From Bacteroidales bacterium (lineage in GTDB: Bacteria > Bacteroidota > Bacteroidia > Bacteroidales > UBA1402), in the NCBI GenBank assembly GCA_012511135.1, contig JAAZGQ010000153.1, positions 1 to 6,431 on the forward strand: DNA of 6,431 nt, given 5' to 3'. The position numbers were made by a program, and so were the translations under genes. Each line of letters opens with the position of its first letter. The stretch's first letter is position 1. A model generated the notes under the pieces. It made no database searches and was not told the DNA's origin. It saw only the letters and a list, made by a program, of their open reading frames with translations. Positions 1 through 5,949 of the stretch are shown here, one piece after another.

Positions 1-1116
1 TAAAAAATCTGTAGCCGGTAATACCTCGATGCCATTTAACATCCTTGGATTGCGATCAAGAGAGACAATAATACGCCGGGCTTCAGGGAAATCTTCACTG
101 AAAGCTTTCAAGCCTTTCGTATGTTTCGATTGCACCTCATCGCAAGTCTTAAATTCAATAGCGACACGACCATTACCAATTACTGCATCCACCTCATAAC
201 CACTTGAAGTACGCCAATAACTCAGTCTCTCATCGCTCTCCGAGTAGTTTAACCGGGCGATGATCTCCTGTATCATCAGATGTTCAAAAGCATGCCCAAA
301 ATCAGCAGAACCCGGTAGCAGATTTGAACGGTTAAGCAGATGATTTACTACTCCTACATCGAAATAGTAAAATTTTGAAGTGCTTATTGCTCTACGCTTT
401 TTTGACATGGTAAATGCAGGTACCATATAGCCAATAAGCGTCTGTTCCAAAATAGTAAAATACTCTTTAACAGTGGTTGCACTCACACCACAATCCTGAG
501 ACACATTGGTATAGTTAACCATTTCACCATCACATTGAGCAGCCACATCCAGGAAACGATTAAATGATGCCAACTGTCGAATTACAGCCTCGTCTTGTAT
601 TTCCTCCTTTAGATATACTCCAATATATGCCTGCAAACGTTTTTTGGCATTTGCAGCCATATAATGTCGTGGTATCATTCCTTGATTGATCGCACGAAGC
701 AAATCAAAACCAGGGATCTCCGCACTTACCAAAGGGTACAAATGAACAGACATTGCACGACCACCCAATAGATTGGTGCCCATACGCTTCAGTTTTCGGG
801 CACTTGAACCGCAAAGAATGAATCTGATGCCTCGGTTTACAATCAACCAATGCACCTCGTCAAGCAACTGAGGAATCTTTTGTATCTCATCTATAATTAC
901 CAGGGTTTCTTTACCCAAATACTCCAATTCTTCGCGTAGCAATTGCGGGCGACGTACTAATCGGGAGTATTCATCACTCATCAGTAAGTCATATACTTTG
1001 GCTTGTGGGTACAATGTCTTTACCAATGTGCTCTTACCAACCTGGCGAGCGCCCCATAGAAACACACTATCTTCTTGTGCATCAATTATTTTCTGAATTC
1101 TTTTATATTCTGCCAT
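1..1116 (-). CDS. AAA+ ATPase with C-terminal DUF4143 domain, 3' end cut by the window
   Basis: This frame is open from an ATG at 1116 to base 1, giving 372 codons with no stop, so only the last few codons are probably missing (family members are usually about 370-400 residues). Visible motifs: Walker A GARQVGKST at residues 22-30 (K28), Walker B LVIIDE at 72-77 (D76, E77), a sensor-1-like ILCGSSARK at 100-108 and the family hallmark LLGGRA at 116-121. The C-terminal half carries FEHLMIQEI (278-286) and a PD-(D/E)xK-like pattern with D310 and E321-F-K323, typical of DUF4143. The residues of both ATPase and nuclease-like parts look intact. Proteins of this family are widespread and strain-variable in Bacteroidota. 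Their substrate is not established, and roles as DNA-binding ATPases or as parts of toxin or defence loci are only guesses. No partner gene is visible next to it. The ATG is chosen because it lies about 30 bases after a good promoter box and 21 codons before Walker A. The family call is secure; the function is unknown. Confidence 0.93.
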   Translation of the reverse strand, partial: MAEYKRIQKIIDAQEDSVFLWGARQVGKSTLVKTLYPQAKVYDLLMSDEYSRLVRRPQLLREELEYLGKETLVIIDEIQKIPQLLDEVHWLIVNRGIRFILCGSSARKLKRMGTNLLGGRAMSVHLYPLVSAEIPGFDLLRAINQGMIPRHYMAANAKKRLQAYIGVYLKEEIQDEAVIRQLASFNRFLDVAAQCDGEMVNYTNVSQDCGVSATTVKEYFTILEQTLIGYMVPAFTMSKKRRAISTSKFYYFDVGVVNHLLNRSNLLPGSADFGHAFEHLMIQEIIARLNYSESDERLSYWRTSSGYEVDAVIGNGRVAIEFKTCDEVQSKHTKGLKAFSEDFPEARRIIVSLDRNPRMLNGIEVLPATDFL

Positions 1117-1153
1117 ACTTTATAAATTTGATGATAATCCAAAGTAGTGGTTG

Positions 1154-1185
1154 CAAATATAATGATATTCCAAAGCACAATCAAC
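1154..1185 (-). promoter_or_regulatory. Promoter of the AAA/DUF4143 gene, Bacteroidota type
   Basis: On the minus strand, TATATTTG (1161 down to 1154) matches the Bacteroidota -7 consensus TAnnTTTG exactly. A GTTG (1185 down to 1182) lies 20 bases upstream, close to the expected place of the -33 TTTG element. A transcript would begin near 1147 and have a leader of about 30 bases before the ATG. This suggests the gene is transcribed separately from alaS, although read-through from alaS is possible because no clear terminator lies between them. Confidence 0.6.
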
Positions 1186-1319
1186 ATATTTCATCGTTTC
1201 TTATCAAAAAACACCTTGAGGTTGAGATTTGAGGATGATCAGGGAAAGCAAAAATCCATTTTTAATCATTGGCACATTTCACCCAAAACCCATAACACAG
1301 CTAAGTTTGTTTTAATAGC

Positions 1320-1393
1320 AGCGTCCCGAGTGAAATCCGGGCCCCGAAGCCGATATACAGACACGGCGCCCGAAGCGCGCAGAGGCCGGCAAC
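1320..1393 (-). repeat. GC-rich block with two copies of a GCTTCGGG motif, just after alaS
   Basis: Immediately beyond the alaS stop the sequence is about 68% G+C over 1321-1380, then drops sharply to AT-rich spacer at about 1310. On the minus strand it holds two related 12-mers, GCTTCGGGCGCC (1376 to 1365) and GCTTCGGGGCCC (1350 to 1339), 26 bases apart with two mismatches. The first can fold as a short hairpin closed by a C(TTCG)G tetraloop (1380 to 1366, one bulged G). A weaker pairing joins CCCG and CGGG around 1339 and 1325. No T-run follows, so it is not a standard intrinsic terminator, though it may act as a 3'-end structure for alaS mRNA. A dispersed intergenic repeat is the other reading. 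Neither can be settled from one copy. Confidence 0.4.
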
Positions 1394-1394
1394 A

Positions 1395-4013
1395 TCAGGC
1401 AGTCACCGTATCCACCACAAACTGCACCGCCTTTTGCAAACCGGCAACATCCCTGCCCCCGGCCATCGCGAAATGAGCCTGACCTCCGCCATTACCCTGA
1501 ATATACTGAGCAGCCTCGCGAATCAGTTTACCCGCATTCAGGCCTTTGTCAACCAGCTCCTTGCCCAGCATAATGCTCAAAGTCGGCTTGTTGTCAAAAC
1601 TACTGCCCGCCACAAACAGCACATTCTCAGCACATTCTCCCCTTAACTGCAAAGCAATATTTTTAACCTGATCCGCAGGAATCTCCATCATCAGGCGAAT
1701 CACCAGATACCCGTTAATCTCAACAGCCTGCTGCTTGATTTTAGCCTTGATTTGTAGCACCTTTTCGGCCATAAAAGCCTCCACATCCTTGCGCAGCTGA
1801 TGATTCTCGTCCAGGGTTTTGCGAATGGAATCGATAAAACCGGGCGCATGATTGAACATTTCCCTGATTTGTGAGAGTTTGTCCTTGAGCGCATCGGTAT
1901 ACTCTTCGGCTTTCTCGCCCGTCAAAGCCTCGATGCGCCTGACACCCGCAGCAATTGAGCTTTCGTTGATTATGCAGAAATAACCGATCCTGCCGGTCGA
2001 AGAAATATGCGTTCCCCCGCACAATTCGATGGAACTGCCAAAACGGACCACCCTGACTTCTTCGCCGTATTTTTCGCCAAACAAAGCCATGGCACCCATT
2101 TCGCGGGCTTCCTGTACAGGAGTGTGGCGATGCTCGTCCAGCACCATATTGGAACGGATCTTGCGGTTGACCAGGTGTTCCACCTGACGGATTTCTTCAT
2201 CGCTCAGTTTCTGAAAATGCGAAAAGTCGAAACGCAAGAGTTCGTCCGATACATAGGAACCTTTTTGCTCCACGTGAGTACCCAGGACTTCACGCAGAGC
2301 GTCGTGCAAAAGATGAGTGGCCGTGTGGTTGGCCGAAATGCGGTTACGTCTTTCCAGGTCTACCACCGCCCTAAAAACCAAGCTTGGATCGGCAGGAAGC
2401 TTGGTGCAAATATGTACGCTCAGGTCGTTTTCTTTTTTTACTTCACGCACAGGCAAACGTTCACCCCCGGCTTCCAGATAACCGGAATCACCTACCTGCC
2501 CGCCCATTTCGGCATAAAAAGGCGTTTGGTCCAGAACCAGCTGATAAAAGCTTTTCCCTTTTTGCCGGACTTCGCGGTAACGAATAATTTCGACATCGCA
2601 TTCGGTATAATCATAGCCCACAAAAGCAGAGCTGCTCTCTTTGAGAATCACCCAGTCGCCGGCTTTTACGACAGCGGCATTGCGGGCTCTGGCTTTTTGT
2701 TGCTGCATTTCGGCTTCGAAACCTTCGATGTCGGCCTCGAGTTGATTTTCGCGAAGAATCAGTTCGGTCAGGTCCAGAGGAAATCCAAAAGTATCGTATA
2801 AACTAAAGACCTCTTTGCCTTCCATTTTTTTCAAACCCGAGGCTTTGAGGTTTTCCATGCTTTTGTCCAGCATTTTAATGCCCGATTCCAGGGTGCGGAT
2901 AAAAGCTTCTTCTTCTTCCTTGATCACCTTTTCTACCAGGCTTTGCTGGGCCGGCAATTCGGGATAGGCAGAGCCCATTACTTCGGTCAAAACGGGAATC
3001 AGTTTATATAAAAAGGCCCGGCGCCTGCCCAGGAAAGTATAAGCATAACGCACCGCCCTGCGCAGAATTCTGCGGATAACGTAACCGGCTTTGGCATTGG
3101 AAGGCAGCTGGCCGTCGGTGATCGAAAAAGCAATAGTGCGAATATGATCGGCCACTACCCGCATAGCAATGTCTGTTTGTTGGTCGCGCCCATACTGCAC
3201 ATCGCAGAGATTGCCGATTTCTTTGAGCAAAGGCTGAAACAGATCGGTATCGTAATTGGAGGTTTTGCCCTGTACTGCCATGCACAAACGTTCAAAGCCC
3301 ATTCCGGTATCGATGTGTCTGGCCGGCAACATCTCCAGAGATCCGTCTGCCTTGCGGTTGAATTGCATAAACACCAGGTTCCAGATTTCCACTACCTGGG
3401 GATGGCTCTTGTTGACCAATTGCAGTCCGTCCAATTGTGCCCGTTCCGATTCGGGACGCAAATCTATATGTATTTCTGAACAAGGACCACAGGGACCGGT
3501 TTCGCCCATTTCCCAGAAATTATCGTGCTTGTTGCCATCTATGATGTGTTCTTTGGGCAGTAGTTCTGCCCAGTAGCCGGCGGCTTCGTCATCTCTTTGC
3601 AAATTATCCTCGGGACTGCCTTCAAACACCGTTGCATAGAGCCTCGAAGGATCGAGTTTGAGCACATCGGTCAGGTATTCCCAGGCCCAGGCTATGGCTT
3701 CTTTTTTGAAATAATCTCCAAAAGACCAATTGCCCAACATTTCGAACATGGTGTGATGATAGGTGTCGTGCCCCACCTCTTCCAGGTCGTTGTGTTTACC
3801 GCTCACCCGCAGGCATTTTTGCGAATCGGCCACCCGGGGATATTTGGCAACTGCCTGTCCCAGAAAAATGTTTTTGAACTGGTTCATTCCGGCATTGGTA
3901 AACATCAGGCTGGGATCGTCTTTGATCACCATGGGTGCGGAAGGCACTATCTGATGCCCTTTGGAGGCAAAGAAGCTTTTGAAAGACTCACGAATTTCTT
4001 TTGCGCCAAGCAT
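1395..4013 (-). CDS. alaS: Alanine--tRNA ligase (AlaRS), complete
   Basis: Cytoplasmic class II synthetase that charges tRNA-Ala with alanine using ATP and hydrolyses mischarged Ser- and Gly-tRNA-Ala. The 872-residue length is standard for the family. Aminoacylation domain, about residues 1-240: motif 2 region TMFEMLGNWSFGDYFK (88-103), GPCGPCSEIH (173-182) and motif 3 DTGMGFER (235-242). The tRNA-recognition domain follows, with LPSNAKAGYVIRRI (303-316) and FGFPLDLT (409-416); N306 and D414 are probably the equivalents of the E. coli residues that read the G3:U70 pair. The editing domain has intact zinc ligands HTATH (H563, H567) and CGGTH (C665, H669). A coiled linker and the C-Ala domain follow, ending with the glycine-rich stretch GNGGGQAHFAMAGG (840-853). 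The ATG at 4013 begins the typical N-terminus, where the alpha helix precedes FFxxxGH. The gene is divergent from the M23 peptidase gene, with 84 bases between the starts. It looks fully functional. There is no T-box-like leader; the untranslated leader is only about 20 bases. Confidence 0.99.
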   Translation of the reverse strand: MLGAKEIRESFKSFFASKGHQIVPSAPMVIKDDPSLMFTNAGMNQFKNIFLGQAVAKYPRVADSQKCLRVSGKHNDLEEVGHDTYHHTMFEMLGNWSFGDYFKKEAIAWAWEYLTDVLKLDPSRLYATVFEGSPEDNLQRDDEAAGYWAELLPKEHIIDGNKHDNFWEMGETGPCGPCSEIHIDLRPESERAQLDGLQLVNKSHPQVVEIWNLVFMQFNRKADGSLEMLPARHIDTGMGFERLCMAVQGKTSNYDTDLFQPLLKEIGNLCDVQYGRDQQTDIAMRVVADHIRTIAFSITDGQLPSNAKAGYVIRRILRRAVRYAYTFLGRRRAFLYKLIPVLTEVMGSAYPELPAQQSLVEKVIKEEEEAFIRTLESGIKMLDKSMENLKASGLKKMEGKEVFSLYDTFGFPLDLTELILRENQLEADIEGFEAEMQQQKARARNAAVVKAGDWVILKESSSAFVGYDYTECDVEIIRYREVRQKGKSFYQLVLDQTPFYAEMGGQVGDSGYLEAGGERLPVREVKKENDLSVHICTKLPADPSLVFRAVVDLERRNRISANHTATHLLHDALREVLGTHVEQKGSYVSDELLRFDFSHFQKLSDEEIRQVEHLVNRKIRSNMVLDEHRHTPVQEAREMGAMALFGEKYGEEVRVVRFGSSIELCGGTHISSTGRIGYFCIINESSIAAGVRRIEALTGEKAEEYTDALKDKLSQIREMFNHAPGFIDSIRKTLDENHQLRKDVEAFMAEKVLQIKAKIKQQAVEINGYLVIRLMMEIPADQVKNIALQLRGECAENVLFVAGSSFDNKPTLSIMLGKELVDKGLNAGKLIREAAQYIQGNGGGQAHFAMAGGRDVAGLQKAVQFVVDTVTA

Positions 4014-4038
4014 AATTAATTTAATATAAAAACGAGTG

Positions 4039-4046
4039 CAAAAATA
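4039..4046 (-). promoter_or_regulatory. -7 box of the alaS promoter
   Basis: Read on the minus strand, 4046 to 4039 is TATTTTTG, an exact match to TAnnTTTG, the Bacteroidota -7 element. It would start transcripts near 4032, about 19 bases before the alaS ATG. No good TTTG is seen at the -33 position (4066-4069 reads GCGC on the minus strand), and that position overlaps the -7 box of the divergent gene. Confidence 0.55.
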
Positions 4047-4058
4047 CGGTTTTATTCT

Positions 4059-4066
4059 TACTTTTG
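4059..4066 (+). promoter_or_regulatory. -7 box of the M23 peptidase promoter
   Basis: TACTTTTG matches TAnnTTTG exactly. A start near 4073 would leave a leader of about 25 bases before the GTG at 4098. The -33 position 19 bases upstream (4036-4039, GTGC) is a poor match and falls on the alaS -7 box, so the two promoters occupy the same DNA face to face. Confidence 0.55.
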
Positions 4067-4097
4067 CGCTTGATTCCGAATTAAAAGCAAGAAATTC

Positions 4098-5075
4098 GTG
4101 GCAAAGAAAAGCATCAAATACAGATTCAACGAAGAAACACTAAGTTTCGAGCCCATTGAATCCAAAACCAAAGACAAACTTAAAACCTTTACGCTGCACA
4201 GCATACTGGGCCTGGTTTTTGGATTGATTGCTTTTATCATTTATTCTAATTTTTTCGATTCACCCGAAGCAAAAAGGCTAAAGGAACAAAACATGGAGCT
4301 CCAGGCCCAATACGAAATCCTGCTCAGGCAAAGTCAGCAAATAGGCATGATTTTAAAAGATTTGGAACAGCGTGACGAAAACATGTACCGCGCCATATTG
4401 CAAGCCGAGCCCATTCCTTCGGAACTGAGACAGGGAAACTTTGAAAGAACCAACCGCTACGCCAGCCTGGCGCAAATGAATCACAATGCCCTGGTGATGA
4501 TGACCACCCGCGAGGTGGACAGGTTGTCCAGAAGAGTGTATATTCAATCGAAATCCTACGATGAACTGGTGGAGTTGATGCGTAACAACGAAGAAAGACT
4601 CTTGTGCATGCCCTCTATACAACCGGTCTTAAACAAGGATCTCAAAAGAGAAGCCTCCGGTTACGGCTGGCGTATAGATCCGGTTTACGGCACCCGTAAA
4701 TTTCATGAAGGAATGGATTTTTCTGCACCAACAGGCTCGGACGTTTATGCAACCGGCAATGGCGTTGTCACATATACCGGCTATCAACGGGGAGGATACG
4801 GTAATTTAATCAAAATTGATCACGGTTTTAATTATGAAACCTATTATGCACACCTAAGCCAGATTCTGGTAAAAAGAGGTCAAAAAGTGGTGAGGGGAGA
4901 AGTCATCGCCAAAGTAGGCAATACCGGCAAATCCGTGGGGCCACACCTGCATTACGAAGTGCGTTTACGAAGTCAGCCTCAGAATCCGGTTCATTATTAC
5001 TTTATGGATCTTTCGCCCGAAGAATACGACGATATGTTGCAAATCCTGGCCAATACGGGTAAGGCCATGGACTAA
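4098..5075 (+). CDS. Membrane-anchored M23 (LytM-like) zinc metallopeptidase
   Basis: Predicted peptidoglycan endopeptidase of 325 residues, acting on stem-peptide cross-links on the outer side of the cytoplasmic membrane. The N-terminal part, about 30 residues, is polar (MAKKSIKYRFNEETLSFEP) and faces the cytoplasm. One transmembrane segment lies at about 31-50, a predicted coiled coil at about 55-100, and the M23 domain at about 186-300. The catalytic set is complete: zinc ligands H203 and D207 (HEGMD) and H285, with the catalytic histidines H252 (YAHLS) and H283 (HLHYE). It is thus likely an active enzyme rather than an EnvC/NlpD-type activator with lost ligands. The start is GTG: the frame has a TGA at 4071-4073 and no ATG before 4098, while the first internal ATG (residue 66) would remove the membrane anchor. 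Divergent from alaS and 48 bases upstream of the MerR-type gene, so probably the first gene of a two-gene operon. The sequence resembles Bacteroidota homologues that begin M-A-K-K and sit beside alaS. The exact bond cleaved is not shown by the sequence. Confidence 0.95.
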   Translation: MAKKSIKYRFNEETLSFEPIESKTKDKLKTFTLHSILGLVFGLIAFIIYSNFFDSPEAKRLKEQNMELQAQYEILLRQSQQIGMILKDLEQRDENMYRAILQAEPIPSELRQGNFERTNRYASLAQMNHNALVMMTTREVDRLSRRVYIQSKSYDELVELMRNNEERLLCMPSIQPVLNKDLKREASGYGWRIDPVYGTRKFHEGMDFSAPTGSDVYATGNGVVTYTGYQRGGYGNLIKIDHGFNYETYYAHLSQILVKRGQKVVRGEVIAKVGNTGKSVGPHLHYEVRLRSQPQNPVHYYFMDLSPEEYDDMLQILANTGKAMD

Positions 5076-5118
5076 TATTTTGCCGGTCTGCCTAATTGTG
5101 ATACTTTCTAATACCCTT

Positions 5119-5187
5119 CAAACATGTCCGATTCAAAAAACACAAACATATCCGATTCGAAAAACACAAACATGTCCGATTCGAAAA
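5119..5187 (+). repeat. 24-base tandem repeat spanning the start of the MerR-type gene
   Basis: Two full units (5124-5147 and 5148-5171) and a third partial unit (5172-5187) follow each other. The 5 bases before the first (CAAAC, 5119-5123) match the end of a unit, giving about 2.9 copies. Units 1 and 2 differ at two positions: the third base (ATG against ATA) and the twelfth. Each unit encodes M/I-SDSKNTN. Since 24 is a multiple of three, gain or loss of a unit keeps the reading frame and adds or removes a possible start codon. Confidence 0.95.
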
Positions 5188-5498
5188 TTTTCTTTTCTAT
5201 CAGCGAAGTAGCCCGGCTATTTGGCTTGAACGAATCCACCCTGCGTTTTTGGGAAAAGGAATTTGACAGCATACAGCCAAAAAAAACCACCAAAGGTTTC
5301 CGCCAATACACCAAAGCAGACATCGAAAACATTCGCATGGTGTATCATTTGGTAAAAGAAAAAGGCATGACCCTGGTGGGAGCCAAAAAACTAATTCGCG
5401 ACAACAAGCGCAAACTCTCCACCAAACTCGAACTACTGGACAGGCTGACGACCATAAAAGAAGAGCTGCTGGCCATTAAAGCTGAAATCAAGGAATAA
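5124..5498 (+). CDS. MerR-family DNA-binding regulator with a repeated N-terminus
   Basis: A small (124-residue) winged helix-turn-helix protein. Residues 25-46 (SISEVARLFGLNESTLRFWE and two more) form the MerR helix-turn-helix. The wing and following helices are at about 55-76, with RQYTKADIENI (60-70) and a KEKGMTLVGAKKL-type helix (78-90). A short helical tail at about 98-124 probably dimerises. There is no effector domain and no metal-binding cysteine, as in the short MerR-like group common in Bacteroidota. Two ATGs are possible: 5124, preceded by an in-frame TAA at 5109-5111, and 5172 (residue 17), which would give a 108-residue protein with 8 residues before the domain. The second copy of the repeat has ATA instead. 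The repeat part is polar and disordered and lies outside the DNA-binding fold, so both starts may work. The gene follows the M23 peptidase by 48 bases without a convincing promoter, so is probably co-transcribed. It may regulate this operon, but that is inference. The terminator is at 5638. Confidence 0.9.
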   Translation: MSDSKNTNISDSKNTNMSDSKIFFSISEVARLFGLNESTLRFWEKEFDSIQPKKTTKGFRQYTKADIENIRMVYHLVKEKGMTLVGAKKLIRDNKRKLSTKLELLDRLTTIKEELLAIKAEIKE

Positions 5499-5637
5499 CA
5501 TTAATATGTAATAGGTGTTGATACTGTCTGGTGCAATCTGGTACATTTATGCTGAATCTGTTCAAACACCGCAATAGCCCAACCAAAGTGGTGTTATAGA
5601 AAACAAGTGGCTTTTTGAGCTTATTTGCATCTTTTTC
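5499..5637 (+). other. 3' untranslated segment between the MerR-type gene and its terminator
   Basis: 139 bases without a recognised gene. GGTGTT occurs at 5514-5519 and 5590-5595, and both can pair with AACACC at 5565-5570, giving two alternative stems. A decamer-like pattern TCTGGTGCAA/TCTGGTACAT lies at 5525-5544. A 16-codon frame begins with ATG at 5549 and ends at TAG 5597-5599; it has no ribosome site or family. A small RNA released from the 3' end of the operon, or simple untranslated sequence, are both possible. I see no tRNA, tmRNA or SRP RNA core. Confidence 0.3.
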
Positions 5638-5666
5638 ACAAGCCGGGCTTTAACAGCCGGGCTTGT
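5638..5666 (+). terminator. Hairpin terminator after the M23 peptidase-MerR operon
   Basis: ACAAGCCGGGCT (5638-5649) pairs with AGCCGGGCTTGT (5655-5666) across a five-base loop (TTAAC). The stem has 12 positions, 11 paired, and one G-G mismatch in the middle (5645/5659). A TTTATT tail follows on the plus strand. On the minus strand the stem is followed by GAAAAAG, not a T-run, so it serves the plus-strand operon only. The stem is strong but the tail is short and interrupted by A. Confidence 0.8.
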
Positions 5667-5675
5667 TTATTAACA

Positions 5676-5692
5676 AACAGTTTGCAACTGTT
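5676..5692. repeat. Perfect inverted repeat AACAGTT-TGC-AACTGTT
   Basis: Seven-base arms with a three-base spacer, ten bases past the terminator and about 55 bases upstream of the -7 box at 5748. It could be an operator for the last gene, a second small RNA hairpin or chance. It is perfect but short. Confidence 0.45.
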
Positions 5693-5747
5693 ATGGCATA
5701 TTAGTTAAATATCCGTAATTATTCTGCTTTTCTAAACGATTTAATTG

Positions 5748-5755
5748 TATATTTG
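5748..5755 (+). promoter_or_regulatory. -7 box of the promoter for the secreted-protein gene
   Basis: TATATTTG matches TAnnTTTG exactly within an AT-rich stretch. No good TTTG is seen 19-21 bases upstream (TGCT or TCTG at 5723-5728), as is frequent for such promoters. Transcription from here would start near 5762 and give a leader of about 190 bases to the ATG at 5950. A second weaker candidate, TATATTTA (5869-5876), would give a leader of about 65 bases. Confidence 0.5.
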
Positions 5756-5761
5756 GTCTTG

Positions 5762-5949
5762 AATTTTGAGTTCTTTAAGCTAACAGGCGGCTGAGAACAA
5801 AACATAAAATACCGTAAAAGTCACAACGGGCTGAAACTCACCAAACAAGGAAAGTTGTAGTCCGAGCTTATATTTATAAACAACATATTCATTAAAACCT
5901 TAAACAATGGAACACTTTACCTACATTTTTAACCTCTAAATTAAGCTCT
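5762..5949 (+). promoter_or_regulatory. Long leader of the secreted-protein gene, possibly structured
   Basis: A gene-free stretch of about 188 bases between the proposed transcript start and the ATG. TAAGCT (5776-5781) can pair with AGCTTA (5865-5870). Within this, ACAAC (5823-5827) can pair with GTTGT (5854-5858) and CGGGCT (5827-5832) with AGTCCG (5859-5864, one G-U pair). The two inner pairings cross each other and share C5827, with no connecting bases, so they probably exclude each other. CTGAGA occurs at 5791-5796, but the rest of a TPP aptamer is absent. I do not recognise a riboswitch class. A plain A/T-rich untranslated region is the alternative. Confidence 0.3.

Noticed and set aside
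1321..1394. Intrinsic terminator of alaS
   Set aside because: Hairpins are short and bulged and no T-run follows on the minus strand, so it is listed only as a GC-rich repeat block.
1147..1476. Plus-strand open frame of 109 codons across the alaS 3' end
   Set aside because: It covers the intergenic spacer and the end of alaS on the opposite strand, has no recognisable domain, and its opening is explained by the GC-rich block.
2007..2801. Plus-strand open frame of 264 codons within alaS
   Set aside because: Antisense to a complete, well conserved alaS; no recognisable domain. A shadow of codon bias.
5549..5599. 16-codon frame MLNLFKHRNSPTKVVL after the MerR-type gene
   Set aside because: No ribosome site, no promoter of its own and no family. 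A frame this short is expected by chance.
5828..5863. Possible hammerhead ribozyme because of CTGA and GGAAA
   Set aside because: The core needs CTGANGA followed by GAAA; here it reads CTGAAAC, so the catalytic positions do not match.
5785..5870. Possible TPP riboswitch because of CTGAGA at 5791-5796
   Set aside because: The second conserved TPP element (CCTGATC...GGATAATGCCAGCG type) is missing, and the downstream gene is not a thiamine gene.
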